Assembly: GCA_023453025.1 (NCBI GenBank)
Contig: JAEXUD010000027.1
Coordinates: 45,665-109,664, forward strand
Direction: 5' to 3'
DNA from: Bacillota bacterium
GTDB taxonomy: Bacteria; Bacillota; Clostridia; Tissierellales; Sedimentibacteraceae
DNA length: 64,000 nucleotides
Shown here: piece after piece, positions 17,266-25,756 of the stretch
Numbering within the stretch: position 1 is the stretch's first letter
Layout: the number at the start of each line of letters is the position of its first letter
Program-made: the position numbers and the translations under genes
The notes under the pieces: generated by a model
Seen by the model: the letters and a program-made list of their open reading frames with translations, nothing else
Told to the model about the DNA's origin: nothing
Databases searched by the model: none

Positions 17266-18543
17266 ATGGAAGAAGTCAAATTAGGAATTTTAGGAATGGG
17301 TACCGTGGCGTCAGGACTTATAAATATTATTGAATTTAATAATTCTAAAATAATTGAGGAATTAGATAAAAATTTAGTTGTAAATAAAGTACTTGTTAAC
17401 AGCCTGGACAAAAAAAGAAATGTTAATCTGAAAAAAGAGGTATATACTACCGATGCATATGAAGTTATCAATGACAAGGATGCTCAGATTATCGTAGAAC
17501 TAATCGGAGGTATATACCCAGCTTATGATTATGTAAAGGCAGCGCTCAACAATAAAAAACATGTTGTTACGGCAAACAAGGCTCTTATCGCAACTCACGG
17601 CGGGGAGCTTGAGGAGCTGGCTGACCAGAACGGAGTCAAGCTCATGTATGAGGCGAGTGTAGCCGGAGGAATACCTATTATTAATACAATTTCAGAAAAT
17701 CTCGCAGCAAATCAATTTGAACAAATTACAGGCATTATAAACGGCACGACTAATTTCATACTTACTCAGATGACCGACAACGGATTAGAATATGAAGAGG
17801 CTGTCAAGGAAGCCCAGCGACTGGGATTTGCTGAGGCCGATCCTTCTTCTGACGTTGAGGGTGATGATGCGGCATATAAAATATCAATTTTATCAACTAT
17901 TGCATTTAATCAAAGAATAAATATCAAGGATATACCCAAGGAAGGCATAACAAAGATCTCCAAGGAGGATATCAGGTACGCAAAGGAGCTTGGTTACAAC
18001 ATAAAGCTTCTGGCATCTGCTGTCAGGAACAATAATGAAATTGAGCTCAGGGTTCACCCGGCTTTTGTCCCTGTTTACCATCCTCTTTCAACTGTTAAAA
18101 ATGAATTCAACGCTATATTTTTAAAAGGAAATGCTGTCGGTGAGCTGATGTTCTACGGAAAAGGAGCCGGTTCACTGCCGACAGGCAGTGCTGTCCTCGG
18201 AGACATAATGTCAATTGTTAAAAACAGAAAAATTGAAGCCGCTGGAAATAGAGACAATGATAGCTGCAATATAGTAAATAAAGCGTACAAGCCTTATTAC
18301 ATCAGGTTTGAGGTTATTGACAAGCCGGGTGTTCTGGGTAAAATCGCAAACATTTTCGGTGAAAACAACATAAGCCTTGCCTCTGTTGTTCAAAGACAAA
18401 AAAACGGCAACAACACAGCGCCGTTAGTTTTTATTACTCATGAGGTTGAAAGAAAAAATATAGATGCAGCTCTTGAAGAAATAAAGAAATTTGAATATGT
18501 GACTAAAATAGCCAGCATAATAATGGTTGAAAATTTTAAATAG
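17266..18543 (+). CDS. hom: Homoserine dehydrogenase
   Basis: 425 residues from ATG 17266, chosen because AGGAGG lies 8 bp upstream; a longer frame from 17239 contains that site. It reduces aspartate semialdehyde to homoserine for threonine and methionine. The NAD(P)-binding motif LGILGMGTVASG is N-terminal. The catalytic domain has VTANKALIATHG, GIINGTTNFILTQM and AEADPSSDVEGDDAAYK. A C-terminal ACT domain (about 340-425; RFEVIDKPGVLGKIANIFGE) suggests feedback control by threonine. It stands alone, without thrB/thrC beside it, and ends in hairpin element B. Confidence 0.96.
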   Translation: MEEVKLGILGMGTVASGLINIIEFNNSKIIEELDKNLVVNKVLVNSLDKKRNVNLKKEVYTTDAYEVINDKDAQIIVELIGGIYPAYDYVKAALNNKKHVVTANKALIATHGGELEELADQNGVKLMYEASVAGGIPIINTISENLAANQFEQITGIINGTTNFILTQMTDNGLEYEEAVKEAQRLGFAEADPSSDVEGDDAAYKISILSTIAFNQRINIKDIPKEGITKISKEDIRYAKELGYNIKLLASAVRNNNEIELRVHPAFVPVYHPLSTVKNEFNAIFLKGNAVGELMFYGKGAGSLPTGSAVLGDIMSIVKNRKIEAAGNRDNDSCNIVNKAYKPYYIRFEVIDKPGVLGKIANIFGENNISLASVVQRQKNGNNTAPLVFITHEVERKNIDAALEEIKKFEYVTKIASIIMVENFK

Positions 18544-18544
18544 T

Positions 18545-18628
18545 GAGGAGGGGTTTGACCCTCAGATTGATGACAAAGTCATCAAGATGGCAGGCTTTTT
18601 CAGCAGCCTGAGGGTTTTAACCCTTCTC
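18545..18628. terminator. Hairpin element B: convergent terminator, dispersed repeat
   Basis: Imperfect 21-bp arms (18545-18565 with 18608-18628) enclose the same TTGATGACAAAGTCATCAA core as element A. On the plus strand the stem is followed by TATTTTTT, so it ends hom; it also touches the stop codon of the convergent SGNH hydrolase gene. Stem sequence differs from element A while pairing is kept. Confidence 0.75.
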
Positions 18629-19209
18629 TATTTTTTAAACGAATTAATTCCTCTGCAGAATATATCTGCCAATATCTCATTTCCTCTGTCATTGAAATGG
18701 AGACCGTCAACATACAGCTCTCCGGCTTCCTGTCCTGCTGCTTTTTCAAATTCTGAATAAAAATCAATATACTTAATGTTAAAGGTTTTGCAAAAATCTT
18801 TTATCCACTGTTGGTATTTTTCCAGTTCTTCTGCTACTCTATGAAAATCTGAAAATTCAGCCCAATCTTTTCTCACATCTTCCGCAACTATCTTTGTGGG
18901 AATTCCTATTATCGGGTCAATATACCTGGCAATAGACTGATGAGACATTGACATTATATTTGATTTGACTGCCCCTAAATCAGAACCGACAATCAGGTCA
19001 TTGACTCCGCCCATAATAAGCACGGCATCAGGGCTTTTAGCATAGACTGCATTATGGAATCTTGCCATCATACCATTTGTTGTGTCTCCGCATATTCCTT
19101 CGTTTATAATTTCTATTCCTGATTTATCCTGTGCAATTTTAGTCCATACCTTTGATCTCCTTGCTCCAAATCCATATGTTAAGCTGTCGCCCAAGCAAAC
19201 TATCTTCAT
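18628..19209 (-). CDS. SGNH/GDSL-family hydrolase
   Basis: 193 residues from ATG 19209, preferred over ATG 19233 because AAAGGGA lies about 8 bp upstream and the GDSL block then starts at the usual distance. Block I CLGDSLTYGFG carries the nucleophile Ser, block III is GGVNDL, and block V is DGLHFND with the Asp-His pair. No signal peptide, so it is cytoplasmic. Family members are esterases or lipases of varied substrate; TesA- and rhamnogalacturonan-acetylesterase-like proteins share these blocks. Convergent with hom, sharing its terminator. Confidence 0.88.
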   Translation of the reverse strand: MKIVCLGDSLTYGFGARRSKVWTKIAQDKSGIEIINEGICGDTTNGMMARFHNAVYAKSPDAVLIMGGVNDLIVGSDLGAVKSNIMSMSHQSIARYIDPIIGIPTKIVAEDVRKDWAEFSDFHRVAEELEKYQQWIKDFCKTFNIKYIDFYSEFEKAAGQEAGELYVDGLHFNDRGNEILADIFCRGINSFKK

Positions 19210-19573
19210 TATATTATCCCTTTCATTATCCAATCTGTGTTTTTTATAAGAATATCACAATGCTTTAGAGTTGTAAAGAATGATATGCAGTTACTAAGTA
19301 AAGGCGAAAAATAAAAAAAATACCCGCTCACGGTTTCGGGCACGAATAATTCTAAAGCTCATTCCGGCTTATATTTATGAGTTTGTCCGCATTTATATAT
19401 TTACAATAATGATTATAAATGGTATAATAAAGCAACTAGACAACGTTTGCATATTTAATTGTAATGATTTAAATTTAAAAACATATATTTATTTAAAGGG
19501 GGGATGTCCATAGTGCCATAGCAAGAAAATAAAGCTTACAATTATTTTAACATTTAAAAAAACTGGAGGATTT
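19210..19573. other. Divergent intergenic region with a weak minus-strand hairpin
   Basis: 364 bp between the SGNH hydrolase and the TAXI gene. On the minus strand, CCCGAAACCGTGAGCGGG (near 19322-19341) is followed by TATTTTTTTT, like a weak terminator or attenuator about 100 bp upstream of the SGNH start. A short RNA cannot be excluded. The plus-strand promoter is listed separately. Confidence 0.35.
19400..19428 (+). promoter_or_regulatory. Promoter of the TAXI-TRAP operon
   Basis: TTTACA (19400-19405) and TATAAT (19423-19428) have exactly 17 bp between them, a near-consensus housekeeping promoter. It implies a leader of about 135 nt before the TAXI start at 19574. Confidence 0.6.
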
Positions 19574-20524
19574 ATGAGAAAAAAATTATCTATTTTATTA
19601 GTGCTTACATTATTGTTTACAATTGTTATGACAGCATGCTCTACTCCACAGACTAACCTTATTTTGGCAACCGGCGGAACCACAGGAACATACTATCCGT
19701 TTGGCGGAGCTATGGCTCAGATTTTCAACTCTAAAATTGAGAATATGAACGTTACTGCTCAGGCAACTGGTGCTTCTGTTGAAAACTGTAAACTCCTCGG
19801 CAAGAACGAAGCTGAATTGGCTATTCTGCAAAATGATATGCTGGATTATGCCTTTAATGGAGCCGAAGCCTTTGCTGACAGTAAAATTGATAATCTCCGA
19901 GGTATAGCCAAATTATATCCTGAAATTATACAAATAGTTGCAGTTGACGGAATTGACGGTGTTGAAAACCTGGACGGCATGAAAGTATCTGTCGGTGCTC
20001 CCGGAAGCGGTGTTGAGGCTAATGCAAGACAAATACTTGAAGCAGCAAACCTTACATATGATGATATGTCTGTAAGCTATCTTTCGTTTGCCGAATCTGC
20101 AGATGCATACAAGGATAAACACATTGATGCTTTCTTTGTAACATCAGGGATTCCTAATGCTTCTATCCAGGATATCGCTGCAATGAATCCTGTTTCACTT
20201 CTTTCATTATCTGATGATGCAATTAATGCTTTGATTGATAAATATCCGTTCTTTGTGGAGTACACAATTCCTGCAAACACATACAACGGACAAACCGAAG
20301 ATGTTAATACTGTTGCAGTGCTTGCATGCCTTGCGACAAATTCAGAAGCATCTGAGGATGTAATTTACAATATTACAAAAGCTTTGTTTGAAAACCAGCC
20401 TGAGCTTGCAACCGCTCATGCAAAGGGTACAGAATTAAAGCTTGAGGAAGCTGTTGACGGTATTTCAGTACCGCTTCATCCGGGTGCAGAGAAATATTAC
20501 AAGGAAAAAGGCATTTTGAAATAA
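19574..20524 (+). CDS. TAXI-family TRAP transporter solute-binding lipoprotein
   Basis: 316 residues. The lipoprotein signal ends in MTAC, and the mature part begins LATGGTTGTYYPFGGAMAQ, the hallmark of TAXI proteins (TRAP-associated extracytoplasmic immunogenic). VTAQATGASVENCKLL and AILQNDMLDYAFNG follow, also typical. It captures a small carboxylate, often glutamate or 2-oxoglutarate in characterised cases, for the fused permease at 21153. GGAGG precedes ATG 19574. The ligand cannot be assigned. Confidence 0.94.
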   Translation: MRKKLSILLVLTLLFTIVMTACSTPQTNLILATGGTTGTYYPFGGAMAQIFNSKIENMNVTAQATGASVENCKLLGKNEAELAILQNDMLDYAFNGAEAFADSKIDNLRGIAKLYPEIIQIVAVDGIDGVENLDGMKVSVGAPGSGVEANARQILEAANLTYDDMSVSYLSFAESADAYKDKHIDAFFVTSGIPNASIQDIAAMNPVSLLSLSDDAINALIDKYPFFVEYTIPANTYNGQTEDVNTVAVLACLATNSEASEDVIYNITKALFENQPELATAHAKGTELKLEEAVDGISVPLHPGAEKYYKEKGILK

Positions 20525-20546
20525 CATTTGTCATTAGTCATTAAAT

Positions 20547-20613
20547 AGGAGATTCTTCACCTGCGGTTCAGAATGGCATATCAGTGATTATTCTGCCGTG
20601 TGGAGAATCTTCT
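20547..20613. repeat. Dispersed GGAGATTCTTC hairpin repeat
   Basis: Reads AGGAGATTCTTCACCTGCGG, TTCAGAATGGCA, a short spacer, then ATTCTGCCGTGTGGAGAATC. The ends pair (AGATTCT with AGAATCT; CAGAATGGCA with TGCC/ATTCTG), forming an imperfect hairpin between two genes of the TRAP operon. The first 30 bases match 38174-38205 at nearly every position. Confidence 0.65.
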
Positions 20614-20653
20614 TACTCTTTCTGCATAACATTCTTTCACACAGGAGAATCAG

Positions 20654-21160
20654 ATGAAAAAAATTATATTGCTTGTCTTAGCTGCTGCTTTCTTTTTAAT
20701 AATTATTTTATTTGTACCGTTTATTGAACAATTTACAATTTCAAATCAAAAGACAAACAATATTGTTTTCTCAGACAGCATTGATAATTATAAAAGCTTC
20801 TGTGTCAGCTTCACACATTCTGTAAACAGAACCCCGGTTAATGAGTATTACAGAATTGAAGGCAATAAATTTATTGCTTATAAAACAACCTTTTATTCTT
20901 ATGGGGCAGGTATGCCGGACGGAAGCGAAAATCCTGATGCTGAAATGAAATTCAATGATGACGGTTTAGTTGAAATCAACAATATAAACAGGGAATTCAG
21001 CGAATTCACCTATATGGTCGGAACCTATGCAGAACACACCTTGCATACTGAAAATGCAAGCTTTAAATTAGAGAAATATGTTGAACCTCAAGAACCCGCT
21101 TTGTTTAAAATCAAAAGAGTTTCAATTTACGATATATTGAGGAGGAAATTTAATGAATGA
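20654..21160 (+). CDS. DUF1850 protein of the TAXI-TRAP system
   Basis: 168 residues. An N-terminal hydrophobic segment (about 3-24) acts as membrane anchor or signal. The remainder matches the DUF1850 pattern: CVSFTHSVNRTPVNEYYRI, then YKTTFYSYGAGMP. This family is commonly encoded between the TAXI binding protein and the fused permease, as here, and its role is unknown. It overlaps the permease start by 8 bp, indicating coupled translation. No Cys lipobox is seen. Confidence 0.88.
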   Translation: MKKIILLVLAAAFFLIIILFVPFIEQFTISNQKTNNIVFSDSIDNYKSFCVSFTHSVNRTPVNEYYRIEGNKFIAYKTTFYSYGAGMPDGSENPDAEMKFNDDGLVEINNINREFSEFTYMVGTYAEHTLHTENASFKLEKYVEPQEPALFKIKRVSIYDILRRKFNE

Positions 21161-23165
21161 TGAAAACCTAAATAACTATCGGGATGATGAAGAAAAAATA
21201 AGTGTCATTGAAAACACAGATGAAATTCAAGTTGATATATCAAGTGACGAAGTCAATGTTGATGATATAATGGCGAAGTACGACAAGGAATCTGCATATA
21301 GGCGGCTTAGCGGAAAACAGCTCAAAATTGTTTCAATTATTGCAATATTGTTTTCGGGCTTTCAGCTGTACACTGCTATATTCGGCATACTGCCTGCCCA
21401 GCTTCAGCGCTCTGTACATCTGGCATTTGTATTTATGCTTGTTTACTTATTGTATCCGGGCAGAAAAAATTCAAGAAGAGACAGCTTTGGGCTCATTGAT
21501 GTTTGCTTTGCCGCTGTAGGCGCGGGTGTGGCATTTTATTTGACCTTTAATTTTGAATCTTTGCTTTTAAGAGCCGGTGACCAGAATACACTGGACATTG
21601 TAATCGGTATTATTGCTGTTTTATTGGTACTTGAAGGAGCCAGAAGGGTTGTGGGCCTTCCGATTGCCATAATAGCATCGGTATTTCTTTTATATGCGGT
21701 GGTCGGACCGTACATGCCCGGATTTTTAAATCACAGGGGTTATTCAATTGCAAGAATTGTAAGTCACATGTACTACACTACCGAGGGAATTCTGGGGATA
21801 CCCCTGGGAGTTGCGGCAACATTTATATTTTTGTTTATTTTGCTCGGTTCATTTCTGGAGAAAACAGGAATCGGTGCATTTTTTATAGACCTGGCAAATT
21901 CTGTTGCAGGCTTTGCCGCCGGAGGTCCCGCCAAGGTTGCCGTGCTTACCAGCGCACTGGAAGGAACAGTTTCTGGGAGCTCTGTTGCCAATACGGTCGG
22001 TTCAGGAAGCTTTACGATACCCTTGATGAAGAGCCTTGGTTACAAGCCTGAATTTGCGGCGGCTGTTGAAGCTGCAGCCTCCACCGGAGGGCAGCTCATG
22101 CCCCCTATAATGGGTGCCGCAGCATTCTTGATGGCAGAATTTATAGGGATACCCTATTCTCAAATTGCCAAGGCTGCCATAATTCCTGCATTGCTTTACT
22201 TTACAGGAATATTTATCAGCGTGCATCTTGAAGCCAAAAAGCTTGGAATGAAAGGCATGAGCAAGGATGAAATCCCTAAATTATCAAGGGTAATGCTGGA
22301 AAGGGGTTATTTGTTTATTCCGCTGGTGGGAATTGTATATTTCCTGATGGAAGGTTCCACTCCGGTAAAAGCTGCTCTTTACGGCTTGGGGCTTGCAGTT
22401 GTTACAAGCTATTTCAGAAAAAGCACCCGTTTAAGCCTGAAAAATATATTGGAGGCTTTGGAACAGGGAGCCAAGAATGCACTTGGTGTATCTGTAGCAT
22501 GTGCTTGCGCCGGAATTATAGTGGGAACCATAACATTGACAGGACTTGGGCTGAAGATAGGAAACGGATTGGTTTCTTTATCCGGAGGGATATTGATAAT
22601 TACCCTGATTTTCACCATGATTACATCCATAATCCTGGGGATGGGCGCTCCTACTACGGCAAATTATGTTATAACATCAACCATTGCTGCGCCTGCCTTA
22701 GTTTTGCAGGGCGTTCCGGTACTGGCCGCACACATGTTCACATTTTATTTCGGTATAATTGCCGACATAACACCTCCGGTTGCTCTGGCTGCATTTGCAG
22801 GAAGTGCCATAGCAAAAAGCAACCCGCTTAAAACGGGCATACAGGCCAGCAAGCTGGCTATAGCGGCGTTCATCATACCATATATATTTGTGCTTAACCC
22901 GGCAATTCTTCTGATTGACACGACACCTCTTGAAATAGTCAGGATAATCATAACCTCAATCATAGGAATGATTGGTATCAGCACGGCCATGGAAGGGTAT
23001 CTGTTCACACATGCCAACCGGATTGAAAGAGCAATTTTCTTGATAGGCGGCTTGATGCTCATAGATCCGTCAACAATGACAGATCTGGCCGGATTGGTGG
23101 TATTATGTGTTGTATTCCTGTATCAGAGAAACAAAGGGAAAAAGCATCCTGAATTAAAGGTGTAA
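21153..23165 (+). CDS. TRAP transporter fused permease (4TM/12TM)
   Basis: 670 residues. A hydrophilic acidic N-terminus of about 55 residues precedes the small-permease-type helices and then the DctM-like large domain. Family motifs visible are SALEGTVSGSSVANTVGSGSFTIPLMK (in two parts, with GSGSFTIP), EAAASTGGQLMPPIMGAAAF and GMGAPTTANYVI. It imports the TAXI ligand using an ion gradient. Full length for the family; it starts within the DUF1850 gene at ATG 21153 behind GAGGAGG. Confidence 0.95.
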   Translation: MNDENLNNYRDDEEKISVIENTDEIQVDISSDEVNVDDIMAKYDKESAYRRLSGKQLKIVSIIAILFSGFQLYTAIFGILPAQLQRSVHLAFVFMLVYLLYPGRKNSRRDSFGLIDVCFAAVGAGVAFYLTFNFESLLLRAGDQNTLDIVIGIIAVLLVLEGARRVVGLPIAIIASVFLLYAVVGPYMPGFLNHRGYSIARIVSHMYYTTEGILGIPLGVAATFIFLFILLGSFLEKTGIGAFFIDLANSVAGFAAGGPAKVAVLTSALEGTVSGSSVANTVGSGSFTIPLMKSLGYKPEFAAAVEAAASTGGQLMPPIMGAAAFLMAEFIGIPYSQIAKAAIIPALLYFTGIFISVHLEAKKLGMKGMSKDEIPKLSRVMLERGYLFIPLVGIVYFLMEGSTPVKAALYGLGLAVVTSYFRKSTRLSLKNILEALEQGAKNALGVSVACACAGIIVGTITLTGLGLKIGNGLVSLSGGILIITLIFTMITSIILGMGAPTTANYVITSTIAAPALVLQGVPVLAAHMFTFYFGIIADITPPVALAAFAGSAIAKSNPLKTGIQASKLAIAAFIIPYIFVLNPAILLIDTTPLEIVRIIITSIIGMIGISTAMEGYLFTHANRIERAIFLIGGLMLIDPSTMTDLAGLVVLCVVFLYQRNKGKKHPELKV

Positions 23166-23174
23166 TTAATATTA

Positions 23175-23224
23175 AAAACCGACCTCCTAACTTAGATTTT
23201 TAATCTGACTTTCAGGGGTCGGTT
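23175..23224. terminator. Convergent terminator hairpin
   Basis: AAACCGACCTCCT (23176-23188) pairs with AGGGGTCGGTT (23214-23224), with a further inner pairing of TTAGATT and AATCTGA. It lies between the TRAP permease and the convergent TIM-barrel gene. Confidence 0.6.
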
Positions 23225-23231
23225 CATAGCA

Positions 23232-24029
23232 TCAGCTGCCTGTTTTATTTATGTTTCTTCTCAATGCTGTTATTGACCTTTCCAACGCTTCTTTAGTCTT
23301 CACTTCCACCAGAACTCTGATGTTTTTGTTTTCTGCAAAGCTGAGAAGCTCCTTGATATTTAAATCTCCTTCAAACAATGCCTGGTGGTCCTTGCTTCCC
23401 TTGACATCATGGAGGTGCATGTGCGCAATTTCATTATCATGAAGCATTAAATACTTTTTGTCGGTGAATCCGCTTACCGCATCGTGACCCACATCCCAGG
23501 TAAGCTTCACATTTGAAAATAAAATTGATTTATCCAGTGACTTTTGTATATATGACCTGCCAAAATTGCTGCTGTTTTCTATTGCCAATACTATGTCTGT
23601 GTTTTCTGCTTTTTTCGAAAGCGTCTTTATGGATTTAACAAAGCTGTTTTGAAATTCTTCCGAATACTGCTCATATATGTACACCTTTCTGTCCGGCAGA
23701 GTCATTTTAGTGCCTTCGATTATATGCATGTTCAACAAGCTTACTCCGGCTTCTTTTGCCCAGTCAATTGTATCGGAAAAAAGCTCCACATAACCGGTTC
23801 TTACACTTTCGTAAAAGGTTCCCAAATCAGCATCATCGGGCATATGCATGGTAAATTCTATATTTGTTTCTTTAGTGATATTCCTCAACGTATTTGGCTG
23901 TATATTTTCTATGAAATTATACGGCATATTCATATTGAGTTCTATAAAGTTTAATTCCAGCTTTAAGCACAAATCCACCAACTCATCCGGTGTATTGCAT
24001 TCCACCAATGCAGGCATACCTATTTTCAT
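23232..24029 (-). CDS. Sugar phosphate isomerase/epimerase-type TIM-barrel protein
   Basis: 265 residues of the xylose-isomerase-like TIM-barrel fold (AP endonuclease 2 family). Probable metal ligands appear in order: E in LAIENSSN, D/H in TWDVGHD, H in HMHLHD and E in VLVEVKT. The sequence HMHLHDVKGSKDHQALFEGDL gives the typical H-x-H-D...G-D/E core. The substrate is not recognisable. AGGGGAG precedes ATG 24029. It lies 24 bp after the pseudouridine synthase gene on the same strand, probably co-transcribed. Confidence 0.82.
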   Translation of the reverse strand: MKIGMPALVECNTPDELVDLCLKLELNFIELNMNMPYNFIENIQPNTLRNITKETNIEFTMHMPDDADLGTFYESVRTGYVELFSDTIDWAKEAGVSLLNMHIIEGTKMTLPDRKVYIYEQYSEEFQNSFVKSIKTLSKKAENTDIVLAIENSSNFGRSYIQKSLDKSILFSNVKLTWDVGHDAVSGFTDKKYLMLHDNEIAHMHLHDVKGSKDHQALFEGDLNIKELLSFAENKNIRVLVEVKTKEALERSITALRRNINKTGS

Positions 24030-24053
24030 TTTTTCTCCCCTTTATATAATAAA

Positions 24054-24770
24054 TTATTTAATCAGAATACTTACCTCTTTCTCTGTCAAGTGCCTGTACT
24101 CACCGAGCTTTAAACGCGAGTCAAGCTTTATGGGTCCCATTGACAATCTTTTGAGATATATAACTTCATTATTTACTGCATTGAACATTCTTTTGACCTG
24201 ATGAAATTTTCCTTCCTTGATTGTAACATAGCAGCTTGAAGGATAGCCTGCCTCAATTATTTCAAGCTTTGCAGGCAAGGTCCTGTAATTCTCATTTGTT
24301 AAGATAACTCCCTGTTCAAATGCTTTTGCATCATCCTCCGTTACCTCTTCCTCCACCTCTGCATAGTAGGTTTTATCGACATGCTTTTTGGGAGATAGAA
24401 GATTGTGAGCAAGCTGTCCGTCATTGGTCAGTATCAAAAGCCCCTCCGTATCCTTGTCAAGTCTTCCCACCGGAAACGGATTGTAGGATTTATCTTCATC
24501 CTTTAACAAATCAATAACTGTTTTGTCATATTTGTCTTCGGTTGCAGAAATAACACCCTTAGGCTTGTTCATCATCAAATATATGTACTTTACATATTTA
24601 ACAATTTCGCCCTTGTATTTTACATCGTCAGTATCAGTATCGATAATTCTCGAGCTGTCCTTTTCAGTTATATCATTTACTTTTATATGTCCTTCTCTGG
24701 CATCCTGTTTTATTTGTTTTCTGGAGCCGAGACCGATATTTGAAAGCATCTTGTCTATTCGCAGTTTCAT
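24054..24770 (-). CDS. Pseudouridine synthase, RsuA/RluB family
   Basis: 238 residues. The N-terminal S4 RNA-binding domain (about 2-60; RIDKMLSNIGLGSRKQIKQ, GHIKVND) is followed by the catalytic domain with VGRLDKDTEGLLILTNDG, whose Asp is the nucleophile, and GKFHQVKRMF. The short length and the sequence LLSPKKHVDKTYYAEVE favour the RsuA type (16S rRNA U516) over RluB, but this cannot be fixed from sequence alone. It modifies rRNA in the cytoplasm. Confidence 0.92.
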   Translation of the reverse strand: MKLRIDKMLSNIGLGSRKQIKQDAREGHIKVNDITEKDSSRIIDTDTDDVKYKGEIVKYVKYIYLMMNKPKGVISATEDKYDKTVIDLLKDEDKSYNPFPVGRLDKDTEGLLILTNDGQLAHNLLSPKKHVDKTYYAEVEEEVTEDDAKAFEQGVILTNENYRTLPAKLEIIEAGYPSSCYVTIKEGKFHQVKRMFNAVNNEVIYLKRLSMGPIKLDSRLKLGEYRHLTEKEVSILIK

Positions 24771-24835
24771 AATTACCTCATATTATCATTTATTGTATTA
24801 TAACACGCAAAAAAGCTGTGTCAACGATGTTTATT

Positions 24836-24869
24836 GACAAAAAAACACACTCCGATATCTAGAGTGTGT
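24836..24869 (-). terminator. Terminator overlapping the radical SAM stop codon
   Basis: ACACACTC (24845-24852) pairs with GAGTGTGT (24862-24869); on the minus strand the stem is followed by seven T. The stop codon of the radical SAM gene lies in the hairpin, so the last codons form part of the terminator. Confidence 0.7.
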
Positions 24870-25722
24870 CGTTTCCCATTGGTATAAATTTACTGCTGTT
24901 TCTGAATTTCTTTAATCTGGCGATTAACATATCCTTGTCTTTATTCAGTGTTCCCGCCTGGTTTACATAGTTAGAGACATGATTAGCTCTGAATATGCAG
25001 TCTGTTAACTCCATGTTTTCAAGCATGATAATATTTTCATCCAATATCTGAAGCGGTGTAAGCAGTTTGAATTTTCCCTGCCTTATATCTTCGGCAAGCT
25101 CTGATTCTTCCTCCACCACCAACCTGAGCAAAGAAAAATAATGAGGATTTATTTGTGATATTACCTTGGCTGATTCCAGAGCATGCTCTTCTAAAAGCGT
25201 GGTTCCTCCAAGTCCTGAAATAATCATGCATGAAAATCTGAATCCTGCTCTTACGGCTTTTTGTCCGGCTTCAATCATTTGCTGCTGATTTACTCCCTTT
25301 TGCATCATGGACAGCACCTTGTCCGAGCCGCTTTCAACTCCCATGTAAAGCATATCCAGTCCTGCTTCACGAATTGACCTAAGCTCATCCTCTGTTTTTC
25401 TGATTAAATCCATCGGTCCTGAATATGAACTGATTCTCTGAACCATAGGGAATTCGTTTTTTATATATTTTAACAGTTCAATTAATTTCTCGGTTTTAAT
25501 ACACAGCACATTGCCGTCAGCCAGAAAAATTCTTTCCGGGTCACGATAATATACTTTTAATTGATTAATATGTTCTTTTATTTCTTCTTCACTTTTCAAT
25601 CTGAACTGTTTGCACTTATACATGTAGCAAAATCTGCATTTATTGTGTGAACAGCCTTCAGTTACCTGGATTATAAGACTCCTCGCCTCACTCGGCGGCC
25701 TGTATAACGGCATTGAATACAT
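24859..25722 (-). CDS. Radical SAM protein
   Basis: 287 residues. The cluster-binding cysteines are in TEGCSHNKCRFCYMYK, a CX4CX2C arrangement found in a conserved but poorly characterised COG1032-like family. The SAM-binding part includes IFLADGNVLC and YMGVESGSDKVLSMMQKG, then SGLGGTTLLEEHALESAKVI. No cobalamin-binding or extra Fe-S (SPASM) domain is visible. The reaction is unknown. It is 34 bp downstream of murA and probably co-transcribed with it. Confidence 0.85.
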   Translation of the reverse strand: MYSMPLYRPPSEARSLIIQVTEGCSHNKCRFCYMYKCKQFRLKSEEEIKEHINQLKVYYRDPERIFLADGNVLCIKTEKLIELLKYIKNEFPMVQRISSYSGPMDLIRKTEDELRSIREAGLDMLYMGVESGSDKVLSMMQKGVNQQQMIEAGQKAVRAGFRFSCMIISGLGGTTLLEEHALESAKVISQINPHYFSLLRLVVEEESELAEDIRQGKFKLLTPLQILDENIIMLENMELTDCIFRANHVSNYVNQAGTLNKDKDMLIARLKKFRNSSKFIPMGNDTL

Positions 25723-25756
25723 TTTTTCACCTGCTTTGTATCAATCATTTTTTGTT

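Noticed and set aside
19494..19527. Five-codon leader peptide (ATG TCC ATA GTG CCA TAG) before the TAXI gene
   Set aside because: The G-run abuts the ATG with no spacing, and no attenuator hairpin follows.
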